Source of the DNA: Parcubacteria group bacterium
GTDB lineage: Bacteria; Patescibacteriota; Minisyncoccia; Phycocordibacterales; GCA-002724975
Direction of reading: 5' to 3'
DNA: 8,139 nucleotides
Assembly: GCA_002724975.1 (NCBI GenBank)
Contig: PBQF01000025.1
Coordinates: 1-8,139 of the forward strand
In this document: in pieces, positions 1 through 6,649 of the stretch
Layout: every line of letters begins with the position of its first letter
Numbering within the stretch: the stretch's first letter is position 1
Translations under genes and position numbers: made by a program
The notes under the pieces: generated by a model
Databases searched by the model: none
Told to the model about the DNA's origin: nothing
The model's input: the letters and a program-made list of their open reading frames with translations, nothing else

Positions 1-884
1 CAAAGGCGGTGAAAAGTTTCCAAGATATTATTGTTGAACTACATACTATCCCAACTTTTCCGGTAATGGGATTTGTAAAAGAGGTTATCGAGAAAATTGG
101 ATATGTAGATTACCTGGCTCAATCCTACGAAGGTGATAGCGAGGAGAGGTTGGAAAATATTGAGGAGCTGGTGAATGCTGCCAGTGAATATGACGCTTCA
201 AATCCGGATGGTTTGCTCCAGAGCTTTTTAGAAGAGGTGTCACTGATTGCAGATATTGACAAATGGGATGATGCCGCAGATACTGTTACCCTGATGACGC
301 TGCACGCAGCAAAGGGTCTGGAATTTCCGGTTGTCTTTATCGCCGGTCTTGAGGAGGGGTTGTTGCCTCACTCTCAATCAAAGGATTCAGATGATGACGT
401 TGAAGAGGAGCGTCGTTTGTGCTATGTGGGCATTACGAGAGCTCAAAAGGACCTGTTTCTGGTCCATACCAGATATCGGGCAAAATTCGGACAGCGTTCT
501 GCGTGCGTCCCCTCAAGGTTTTTAAGCGAGATACCTGTAGATTTTGTTGAGGAGATTGATAAAACAATCTATAATGCCTACGCAGATAAGCTGCGTACTG
601 AACCGACAGCGGGATACAGAGATTCAGCAGATGAGGATGATTATCAATATGATGCATGGGGGGACGATTATGATGAGTTGCCGGTATTCCAGATTGATGA
701 GCCTCAAGAGAGTGTCGAGCTGGTTTCAGGTGACATAGTAAAACACGAAATTTTTGGTCGTGGGAGAGTTGTAAAGATAGCTCCATCGTCTGATACAGTA
801 CATGTTGATTTTAATAGAGTAGGCATAAAGAAGTTGGCACTGGAATATGCAAATTTAGAAAAGGTAGAAGGTTCCTGCCGATAA
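1..884 (+). CDS. pcrA: ATP-dependent DNA helicase PcrA/UvrD, C-terminal part (5' end outside window)
   Basis: This is the C-terminal ~294 residues of a superfamily 1A 3'-5' DNA helicase, which unwinds DNA in repair and in clearing stalled complexes. The frame is open to the left edge (first whole codon at nt 3), so the GTG at 9 is internal and not a start. Helicase motif V (TLHAAKGLEF, about nt 297-326) is followed by GLEEGLLPH and by motif VI (EEERRLCYVGITRA, nt 402-443). These contact DNA and ATP in the family. A very acidic linker (about nt 622-700, rich in D, E and Y) leads to a C-terminal Tudor-like domain beginning SGDIVKHEIFGRGRVV. That domain is typical of PcrA/UvrD, where it binds RNA polymerase. 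It is followed after 22 bp by the cysteine desulfurase homologue, so the two are probably co-transcribed. The family is certain. The choice between the names PcrA and UvrD is conventional. Confidence 0.95.
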   Translation, partial: KAVKSFQDIIVELHTIPTFPVMGFVKEVIEKIGYVDYLAQSYEGDSEERLENIEELVNAASEYDASNPDGLLQSFLEEVSLIADIDKWDDAADTVTLMTLHAAKGLEFPVVFIAGLEEGLLPHSQSKDSDDDVEEERRLCYVGITRAQKDLFLVHTRYRAKFGQRSACVPSRFLSEIPVDFVEEIDKTIYNAYADKLRTEPTAGYRDSADEDDYQYDAWGDDYDELPVFQIDEPQESVELVSGDIVKHEIFGRGRVVKIAPSSDTVHVDFNRVGIKKLALEYANLEKVEGSCR

Positions 885-891
885 TAAATAT

Positions 892-898
892 AAAGGAG
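892..898 (+). promoter_or_regulatory. Ribosome binding site that sets a TTG start
   Basis: AAAGGAG ends 8 nt before the TTG at 907. The nearby in-frame GTG at 898 shares its first base with the site and so cannot be served by it. This favours TTG and a protein three residues shorter than the longest frame. Confidence 0.7.
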
Positions 899-906
899 TG
901 AGTAAA

Positions 907-2076
907 TTGGAAAAAATATATCTTGATCATGCGTCTTGTACGCCAACACACCCATTGGTTGTAGAAGCAATGGTAGATACCATAAAAAACACCTATGGTA
1001 ATCCTTCAAATCTGCACCATTTCGGACAGGTTGCAGGTAAAGCGGTAACGACTGCTAGGGGTGAAGTTGCGTCACTTATAGGAGCAAAAGCTGAGGAAAT
1101 AATATTTACATCAAGTGGGAGTGAAGCAAATAATTTTGCCATCAGGGGTCTTGCAACGGCAAATAAAAAGAAGGGCAAACACATCATCACATCAGAGATA
1201 GAACATTTTTCAATACTTAATCCACTGAAAAAACTGAGGAAAATGGGTTTTGAGGTTACGCATGTACCGGTTGATAAATACGGCATGATAGATCCTGAGG
1301 ATGTTGCTAAGGCAATTACACCGAAAACTGCTCTCGTCTCGATAATGCATGCAAATAGTGAAATAGGTACTATTGAGCCGATTGAAGAGATCGGGAAAAT
1401 TGTTAATGAGAAAGGTATTACCTTTCATGTTGATGCCGTGGCATCTACCGGTAATATACCCGTAGATGTGGACGCGATGATGGTAGATTCCTTAAGCCTG
1501 GCCGGTAGTCAGTTCTATGGTCCACCCGGTGCAGGTGCGCTGTATTTAAGGGAGAAAACAAGGATCGTTCCTTTTATTGAGGGGGGCGTGCAGGAAGGCG
1601 GGCGTCGTGCCGGTACGGAGAATATACCAGGAATAGTAGGCATGGGGAAGGCCGCAGAATTGGCAAGGAAAGAAATGGACACGCGCATGGGGGCAATAAA
1701 ACCTCTACGTGACAAGCTGTTAAACGGCCTGATGAATTCAGTAGATAGTATCTATCTGAATGGTCATCCTGAAAAACGATTACCGAACAATATAAATATC
1801 AGCATTGAGTATGTTGAGGGCGAGTCAATTCTTTTGTTTCTGGATATGAAGGGAATCGCGGTCTCTTCCGGTTCAGCATGTACTTCCAGATCATTAAAAT
1901 CATCACATGTCTTGAGCTCAATTGGAGTAGAAGACGCGGTAGCTCAGGGTTCGATACTCTTCAGTCTGGGAATAGACAATTCTGAAGCACAAATAGAATA
2001 TGTGCTGGAGACGGTTCCTCCTATCATAAAGAGGTTGAGAGCAATGTCTCCGTTATATGAGGATAGTCAGGCATAA
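907..2076 (+). CDS. NifS/IscS-type cysteine desulfurase homologue lacking the PLP lysine
   Basis: A 389-residue fold-type I, class V aminotransferase-family protein, full length for NifS/IscS. Known members take sulfur from L-cysteine with PLP and pass it on as a persulfide. Family marks include YLDHASCTP at the N-terminus, SSGSEANN (69-76), EH at 99-100, N150 in HANSEIG, D176 in FHVDAV, and GGRRAGTENIPGIVG. The mobile loop SSGSACTSRSL carries the persulfide cysteine C325. Key residues have changed. The usual SGHK motif reads AGSQ (199-202), so the Schiff-base lysine is Q202 (codon CAG at 1510-1512) and its histidine neighbour is S201. The usual Gln three residues after D176 is A179. The substrate-carboxylate Arg of GSIRFSLG is L351. 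The usual Lys of GPKG is P207. The TTG at 907 is preferred as start because AAAGGAG (892-898) lies 8 nt upstream; the GTG at 898 falls inside that ribosome site. Fold assignment is sure. Desulfurase activity is doubtful. Confidence 0.9.
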   Translation: MEKIYLDHASCTPTHPLVVEAMVDTIKNTYGNPSNLHHFGQVAGKAVTTARGEVASLIGAKAEEIIFTSSGSEANNFAIRGLATANKKKGKHIITSEIEHFSILNPLKKLRKMGFEVTHVPVDKYGMIDPEDVAKAITPKTALVSIMHANSEIGTIEPIEEIGKIVNEKGITFHVDAVASTGNIPVDVDAMMVDSLSLAGSQFYGPPGAGALYLREKTRIVPFIEGGVQEGGRRAGTENIPGIVGMGKAAELARKEMDTRMGAIKPLRDKLLNGLMNSVDSIYLNGHPEKRLPNNINISIEYVEGESILLFLDMKGIAVSSGSACTSRSLKSSHVLSSIGVEDAVAQGSILFSLGIDNSEAQIEYVLETVPPIIKRLRAMSPLYEDSQA

Positions 2077-2113
2077 CAATTCCTTAGCAGGGGAATACTA
2101 AAAGAATTAATTA

Positions 2114-2174
2114 GCCACAGATTTTCACTGGTATAAACTGAAGCCAAAGGCAAAAAGAGAGATTTGTCCGTGGC
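2114..2174. repeat. Intergenic element with imperfect inverted ends
   Basis: In the 121-bp gap between two convergent genes, GCCACAGA (2114-2121) and TCCGTGGC (2167-2174) are inverted arms pairing at 7 of 8 positions, with a 45-bp interior. The interior also holds a small GCC-AAA-GGC hairpin. It resembles short dispersed AGCCACAGATT-type intergenic repeats, but copy number cannot be seen from one window. It lacks a U-run and is not a classical terminator. Confidence 0.3.
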
Positions 2175-2197
2175 AATAGGGTCTTCTGAAGCGACCT

Positions 2198-3322
2198 CTA
2201 TCCACCTATTGGTAATGTGAGTGTTGGTCTTTCAATTTCTATTTTACCCGCTTGAATAGCAAAAATTTGGCTAAAAAGTGCATAAGTTCTTTTTGATTCA
2301 ACATCCGTGTCGTCAATATAAAACCAGTGTCCTCGGTACTTAATGCTGACAAAAGCATCAGAGGGTTTCTCAGAACTTGATTTGATCTGAAATAAATCAC
2401 TAAAAAGGTCACCCCAATTAAAAGGAAGTCCATCTTCATATTTGGTAGTCGTTAATTTTCCTCTCCTTACATCCTCTTGAGGCACTTCAACGGATTGAGA
2501 AAGTAAATATAATATGCCCATAACAGAACGAGTTCTTAACCTTATAAGGTTTGGGTTGTGATCTACATCATTCATGCGTATGGGATATTCTGTTTTTCCA
2601 GGTGTCAAACGTAACATTTCTACGAGTTTATACGTCTCAGACAACTCTAAAGCCTCTTTGGCAAGGCTAAAAACCAGTGTGGATTTACCATTAACAAGCT
2701 CGTATTCGACATTAGATAAATTGCGCTTCTGTAGTGTGCGCATCAGCTTTGCTACAGTGAGGAAATCCTTATACTCAGGAGCATAATCGGGTGTAGGACC
2801 AGAGGCACCCGGAGCGTTACGAATACCATTAATGTCTTGTACACATAAGCGAAAAATGCGTTCAACACTCCATCCAGAATTGTTCAAGAGTAGAAGGACG
2901 TCCAGAGAAATTTGTTCGAGCATACTTTTTACAAACTTCTCTCCTTGTAATGGCTGATAGGTAATCGTTGGCTTGTCTTCATACTTTGGAAATAGAGAGA
3001 AATTAAACCTATTACCAACTGGCGTTGCTCTTTCAGAAAATGAATAACTTGCCCCAGAATCCTCAGTTCCCAAGAGCAGTTGGGAATTAATATTAGTCAC
3101 AGCGAGCATTTTAGGGGAATCATTGTATCGAAGTTTGACTAAATTCAAAAGATTCTGCTGGTCCTCAATGTTACTAATGACGTTATTGTATTTAAGCCAC
3201 TCACGTTTCATTGCATTAGGGCCAATGTTGAAACATCCGGTTGTGGTGAATGTAATAGTGAAAAGCAAAAGTGCTAAAATGTTTAATCTTAAGGCAAATG
3301 AAATGTTCTTGTATCGTATCAT
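2198..3322 (-). CDS. Conserved hypothetical lipoprotein
   Basis: A 374-residue protein of unknown function. The N-terminus has a short basic part (MIRYK), a hydrophobic stretch (about residues 13-25) and TTTGC with C30, a plausible though non-ideal lipobox, so export and lipid anchoring are likely. The mature part includes LLNLVKLRYNDSPKMLAV, PITYQPL-like ITYQPLQGEKF, NNSGWSVERIFRLCVQDINGIRN, SVMGILYLLSQSVEVP and AFVSIKYRGHWFYIDDTD, and ends in LTLPIGG. These blocks recall a widespread hypothetical lipoprotein family that I cannot name; no enzyme motif is visible. ATG at 3322 is preferred over the TTG at 3334 because it gives a normal signal-peptide start. Neither has a strong Shine-Dalgarno. 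It has its own promoter, is transcribed toward the cysteine desulfurase homologue, and lies downstream of a decayed glycosyltransferase. Confidence 0.8.
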   Translation of the reverse strand: MIRYKNISFALRLNILALLLFTITFTTTGCFNIGPNAMKREWLKYNNVISNIEDQQNLLNLVKLRYNDSPKMLAVTNINSQLLLGTEDSGASYSFSERATPVGNRFNFSLFPKYEDKPTITYQPLQGEKFVKSMLEQISLDVLLLLNNSGWSVERIFRLCVQDINGIRNAPGASGPTPDYAPEYKDFLTVAKLMRTLQKRNLSNVEYELVNGKSTLVFSLAKEALELSETYKLVEMLRLTPGKTEYPIRMNDVDHNPNLIRLRTRSVMGILYLLSQSVEVPQEDVRRGKLTTTKYEDGLPFNWGDLFSDLFQIKSSSEKPSDAFVSIKYRGHWFYIDDTDVESKRTYALFSQIFAIQAGKIEIERPTLTLPIGG

Positions 3323-3382
3323 AGTATTTACCAATTATGAGGCATCTTAAGCATATAATAACGTTTGCTGCTAGTTGTCGAT

Positions 3383-3410
3383 ACTATAAACAATTGTTTA
3401 AGAATATCAA
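3383..3410 (-). promoter_or_regulatory. Sigma70-type promoter of the lipoprotein gene, with palindromic operator candidate
   Basis: Reading the - strand, TTGATA (3410-3405, 5/6 to consensus) and TATAGT (3388-3383, 5/6) are separated by 16 bp. The inferred leader is about 50 nt to the ATG at 3322. The spacer and the start of the -10 contain a perfect 14-bp palindrome, TAAACAATTGTTTA (3387-3400), a possible repressor site. Prediction from sequence only. Confidence 0.55.
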
Positions 3411-3497
3411 GTTTATATGTAAGCATTTTTTGAACTTAGATGTTGATTCCTTCTGCAGTCTTTCAATTACTTTCTTTCCCCCTCTTGTGCGAAAATA

Positions 3498-3991
3498 TCA
3501 GATAAATAAATCAATCTTCTCTTTTGTAAATTTGTTCCTGACTGCACCGGTATTGTAGATAATCCTGTCCGGCAAAAAGGAAAAGATATTGTCACTATCG
3601 AATCTGCCTCTTTCGAGACATCTTTCATGCCAGACGCGATAGGGACACTGTTTATCTTCGCTGCAATTGCGCCAAACAGATTAGAACGAGGTTAGTTTGA
3701 GTGAATCAAATTTATCTGTTTCTTTTCTATGATGCCTGTGAGATTTTTGATGGTGTTGCAAATCCGCACGGGATTGGGCCATCGTATACTGGGGAATTGA
3801 ACAAAGTCAGGAGGGATTTTTATATTTCTTAGTGCATCTACAAAAGGACCCTCCTTGGAGCAGGCAAAGTGGGGCGTAAAAAGTTTCTTATCTAACCTCT
3901 TTACTAAATTTAATAAGCTTATCTCTGCTCCACCCATAATAGATTTATTGTGAAGGTAGAGGATATTAAACTTTTTACCATCATTAATCAT
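3498..3991 (-). pseudogene. Family 4 glycosyltransferase remnant (N-terminal domain, disrupted)
   Basis: The first segment (3991-3695, 99 codons) is a GT-B/GT4 N-terminal domain: ILYLHNKSIMGGAEISLLNL has the usual GGAE acceptor-side motif, and it runs to LIHSN, where intact homologues continue. There TAA (3694-3692) interrupts. The same frame goes on with PRSNLFGAIAAKINSVPIA, still recognisable. Near 3632-3640 the homology moves to another frame, reading WHERCLERGRF, then FSFLPDRIIYNTGAVRNKF and KEKIDLFI to TGA (3500-3498). The expected linker (NGVD-type) and the C-terminal nucleotide-sugar-binding domain with its EX7E region are absent, so roughly half the gene is lost. Beyond the TGA the frame stays open for some 47 codons with nothing recognisable. 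Intact relatives transfer sugars to lipid or polysaccharide acceptors at the inner membrane. This copy is almost certainly non-functional. It may once have followed the DUF362 gene in an operon. Confidence 0.85.
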
Positions 3992-4118
3992 GTGGCTTTT
4001 CTTGTTACTCGGCTCTCATATATAAAAAGTACATAATAATAATGAGTCGTGCGCAATTCTAAGTTATGCCAATACTGATTTTTCTGTGGTGATTAATCAA
4101 ATTTATAACGTTCTGTAA

Positions 4119-5084
4119 TCATGTTTGCAACTTCGGCTTGCCTACAAACTTGAGCCAAAGGTGCCTGATAAGACTTTTTACTACACGGATGAAATCAAAA
4201 CTTATTGGCAATAGTTCGGGAAAGATAAAGTCGTGCACTTTAACAGAATGTAGGTCTTCACCGGCTATTTCTATCTTTGATAAATCCTGCTCACCTATTC
4301 CTAGCCTTTTTGCCGCTCTCAGTATGGGAACGTCTTCCGGACTAACTGAAAGCAGTTCTGCAACCACTCTATCTACTGAGATGACGTCTATGCCGCCGAC
4401 AAGCAGAGAAACGTCTTTGGGACGACCTCCGGTAGGGCCTTTTTCTTCCATAGCCGTGACAGCATCAACGATTGTGAATACCGGTTTAACCAACTGGTAA
4501 TTGGCAATTAACATATCAGCATACCATTCCAAATCGTTTTTTGATTGTAAATGCCTCCACGCTTTTTGCTTGCCGCTGACACATCCATACAGGTTCTTGA
4601 CTCCTGCGGTAAAGAGAACCTGGACATGGACCTTAAGCTTGGGAAGGTTGATTATGGCATCAACATCAAGTGCCTTGCCTGAGACGGTCAGGGAAAAGTC
4701 CTGGCCGCCACAGTTAATGGATACTTTTCTGGGCTTATCCAGTTCGATGATATCAATACCATGCTTTTCCGCAAATTTATCCAGCCCTATACGACTGGCT
4801 ACTTTTGCAATAGAGCCAAAGGCGGGGCTGTCTCCAATGATTGGAGTTGCGCCTGCTTCAAGGACTGCTTCTGCTACTGCCTCAATAACAGTAGGATGCG
4901 TAATTATACATTTTCTAGGACTGCTCTCCTTTAAGAAGTTTGGTTTCAGCAGCATCTTTGATCCTTTTTTGATGATGTTTTCAATCCCGCCAAAAAAAGA
5001 GAATGTTTTATCCACTGCACTGCGTATATCTTCTTTAGAATAATCTGTACATTTTACTACAGAGACCTTATTCAGATTTGTCAT
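4119..5084 (-). CDS. DUF362 domain protein
   Basis: A 321-residue protein covered almost wholly by one DUF362 domain; the biochemical role of the family is not established. Matching blocks are LLKPNF near the N-terminus, THPTVIEAVAEAVLEAGA, IIGDSPAFGS, INLPKLKVH, TAGVKNLYGCVSGKQKAWRH, and TIVDAVTAMEEKGPTGG. No CxxCxxC ferredoxin cluster motif is present, unlike the longer DUF362-ferredoxin fusions, and no signal peptide or clear transmembrane helix is seen; the C-terminus is basic and hydrophobic (FDFIRVVKSLIRHLWLKFVG), perhaps membrane-associating. The ATG at 5084 is preferred over the in-frame ATG at 5096, because TGGAG at 5095-5091 then sits 6 nt upstream as a ribosome site. It is divergent from mtaB and upstream of the glycosyltransferase remnant on the same strand, which hints at a former envelope or glycan context. 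Confidence 0.85.
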   Translation of the reverse strand: MTNLNKVSVVKCTDYSKEDIRSAVDKTFSFFGGIENIIKKGSKMLLKPNFLKESSPRKCIITHPTVIEAVAEAVLEAGATPIIGDSPAFGSIAKVASRIGLDKFAEKHGIDIIELDKPRKVSINCGGQDFSLTVSGKALDVDAIINLPKLKVHVQVLFTAGVKNLYGCVSGKQKAWRHLQSKNDLEWYADMLIANYQLVKPVFTIVDAVTAMEEKGPTGGRPKDVSLLVGGIDVISVDRVVAELLSVSPEDVPILRAAKRLGIGEQDLSKIEIAGEDLHSVKVHDFIFPELLPISFDFIRVVKSLIRHLWLKFVGKPKLQT

Positions 5085-5171
5085 ATTGTTCTCCATGTAT
5101 ACACTTTTATAAGCATATCTTTGTTTTTCGTTTATCGCTATATTGCGTAAAGACTGTCCGGAAGTTTACCA

Positions 5172-5201
5172 TTGAATTATAGTCTATGTCTGTCGTAATA
5201 T
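5172..5201 (+). promoter_or_regulatory. Weak candidate promoter for mtaB
   Basis: TTGAAT (5172-5177, 4/6) and TAATAT (5196-5201, 4/6) are 18 bp apart on the + strand, about 65 nt from the mtaB ATG. It overlaps the divergent DUF362 promoter almost completely. No better + strand promoter was found in this 177-bp gap. Confidence 0.25.
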
Positions 5202-5209
5202 AGTGTCAA
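5181..5209 (-). promoter_or_regulatory. Sigma70-type promoter of the DUF362 gene
   Basis: On the - strand a perfect TTGACA (5209-5204) is followed after 17 bp by TAGACT (5186-5181, 4/6). A perfect TATAAT (5181-5176) lies next to it, but at 22 bp the spacing is too long unless it pairs with another -35. The inferred leader is about 85-90 nt to the ATG at 5084. Likely but untested. Confidence 0.5.
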
Positions 5210-5273
5210 GTATTGTTTTTTCGCCATAACTTTAGAGTACTTCAAACTTTAGGCACTTTTAACTTTTTATAAC

Positions 5274-6638
5274 ATGAAAACTTGCAGCTTTATCACTCTG
5301 GGATGTAAAGTAAACCAGTATGAAACTCAGGCATTAAGAGAGGCTATTATGTCAAGTGGATATGAAGAGGTCTCACTGAATGTCCCTGTTGATTTGTGTG
5401 TCATAAATACGTGTACGGTTACATCAACGAGTGATGATAAGTCACGCCAGCAGATCAGGAAAGTAATACGGAACAACCCGGACGCTACCGTTGTCGTTAC
5501 TGGGTGTTACGCCGAATCAGATGCAGAGGCAATAAGGACGATAGAAGGTGTAGGCTATGTCTTTGAAAAGGGTAGGGAGAGCAAGATAATTGAATTTGTA
5601 AAAAACGGTTTTATTTCAAATAATAACTCCGTGCCGGTTTCCAGTAATATAAGAGATCCCCGCACAAAGAAGCTTCGTCGTAATGAATCTGCCTTCGATC
5701 TGAAGGTCAGTAAGTTTGATGGCCACACAAGGGCGTTTCTCAAGATTGAAGACGGATGTGATATTTTCTGCTCCTACTGTATTATTCCTTATGTCAGGGG
5801 CAAGGTCATAAGCAAGAAGATAGAAGATATTCTTTTTGAAGCGGAGCAACTGGTGAGCAATGGTTATAAGGAGATTGTACTTACCGGTATTCATCTGGGT
5901 GCTTATGGCAAGGAAACGGGATATCAACAAGCTATTACAGATGTATTGAGAGAACTGCAAACTCTGCCGGGATTAGCAAGGATAAGATTAAGCTCGATAG
6001 AAGTAAATGAGGTTACGGATGATTTAATTGATATTATTGCAGGTTCGGATAAGGTCTGTCCTCACTTTCATCTGCCTCTGCAGAGTGGAGATGATTATAT
6101 ATTGAAGAGGATGAACAGAAAATATAACGCTGCTCAATATCTCAAAATAGTGGAAAAAATTAAAGAGAAGTTGAAATTACCGTCGATATCTACAGACGTA
6201 CTGGTAGGTTTCCCCGGAGAGAAGAGGGAGCATTTCGAGAATACAATGAAACTTTGTGAACAGGCCGGATTCAGCAGAACACACATCTTTCCTTATAGTC
6301 CGCGCGATGATACTCCTGCCGCTAAAATGCCGGACCATTGCAAGCCTCCTGTTATTAAGGAACGTAAAAAAGAACTGGAATCCCTGGCAGCAGAAGCCTC
6401 CCAAAGATACAAGAATTTATTCGTCGGCATGGAAATAGGTATACTCGTAGAAAATACGAGAGACAAGAAAACAGGGAAACTGTGTGGTTATTCAGACAGG
6501 TATATAAAAGCCTTATTTGACGGTCCAGATGATTTAATGAATGAAATTGTAGATGTTCATGTGGAAAGAGTTTTGCCTCAATCTGTTGTGAGCAAGTGTC
6601 GTTCCCACGCAGAGCGTGGGAACGGGCAACAACTATAA
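5274..6638 (+). CDS. mtaB: tRNA (t6A37) C2-methylthiotransferase MtaB
   Basis: A 454-residue radical-SAM methylthiotransferase that converts t6A37 to ms2t6A37 in tRNAs decoding ANN codons, in the cytoplasm, using two [4Fe-4S] clusters. The N-terminal UPF0004 domain has the three cluster cysteines C11 (LGCKVNQYE), C47 (INTCTVT) and C78 (VTGCYAE). The radical SAM triad is C162, C166, C169 (GCDIFCSYC), followed by IPYVRGK. The block LGCKVNQYE and absence of RimO or MiaB signatures favour MtaB. The C-terminal region around GMEIGILVENT to VHVERV is the TRAM-like RNA-binding domain. No Shine-Dalgarno is visible before the ATG, which is preceded by an AT-rich run; an internal start would lose the first cluster cysteine, so this start is kept. 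Codons 443-451 are supplied by a REP-like palindrome, giving an odd tail RSHAERGNGQQL. The stop codon overlaps the ribosome site of the PLD-like gene, suggesting coupled translation. Confidence 0.93.
   Translation: MKTCSFITLGCKVNQYETQALREAIMSSGYEEVSLNVPVDLCVINTCTVTSTSDDKSRQQIRKVIRNNPDATVVVTGCYAESDAEAIRTIEGVGYVFEKGRESKIIEFVKNGFISNNNSVPVSSNIRDPRTKKLRRNESAFDLKVSKFDGHTRAFLKIEDGCDIFCSYCIIPYVRGKVISKKIEDILFEAEQLVSNGYKEIVLTGIHLGAYGKETGYQQAITDVLRELQTLPGLARIRLSSIEVNEVTDDLIDIIAGSDKVCPHFHLPLQSGDDYILKRMNRKYNAAQYLKIVEKIKEKLKLPSISTDVLVGFPGEKREHFENTMKLCEQAGFSRTHIFPYSPRDDTPAAKMPDHCKPPVIKERKKELESLAAEASQRYKNLFVGMEIGILVENTRDKKTGKLCGYSDRYIKALFDGPDDLMNEIVDVHVERVLPQSVVSKCRSHAERGNGQQL
6600..6624. repeat. REP-like palindrome inside the 3' end of mtaB
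   Basis: CGTTCCCACGC (6600-6610) and GCGTGGGAACG (6614-6624) are perfect 11-bp inverted arms around an AGA loop. It begins exactly at codon 443 of mtaB and is read through as RSHAERGNG. GTTCCCACGC-type palindromes of this form are, to my knowledge, scattered in many bacterial genomes and resemble REP sequences mobilised by RAYT transposases. No T-run follows, so it is not a typical intrinsic terminator, though it could form an mRNA hairpin between the two genes. Confidence 0.8.
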
Positions 6639-6649
6639 GGAAGCCAGGA

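Noticed and set aside
9..884. GTG at 9 as a true start of a short helicase-like protein
   Set aside because: The frame is open to the left edge and the sequence begins inside a helicase domain, so the gene simply enters from outside the window.
2077..2110. ATTCC/GGAAT hairpin after the cysteine desulfurase homologue as a terminator
   Set aside because: The stem is only 5 bp and no T-run follows.
3337..3558. 73-codon + strand frame between the lipoprotein and the glycosyltransferase remnant
   Set aside because: It has no ribosome site and lies opposite recognisable glycosyltransferase remnant and the lipoprotein promoter.
4030..4080. Sigma54-like -24/-12 promoter on the - strand (TTGGCAT...TTGCGC)
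   Set aside because: The GG to GC distance is 14 bp where 10 bp is needed.
4138..5043. Two long open frames on the + strand opposite the DUF362 gene
   Set aside because: They have no family resemblance or ribosome sites and are the antisense of a well-supported domain.
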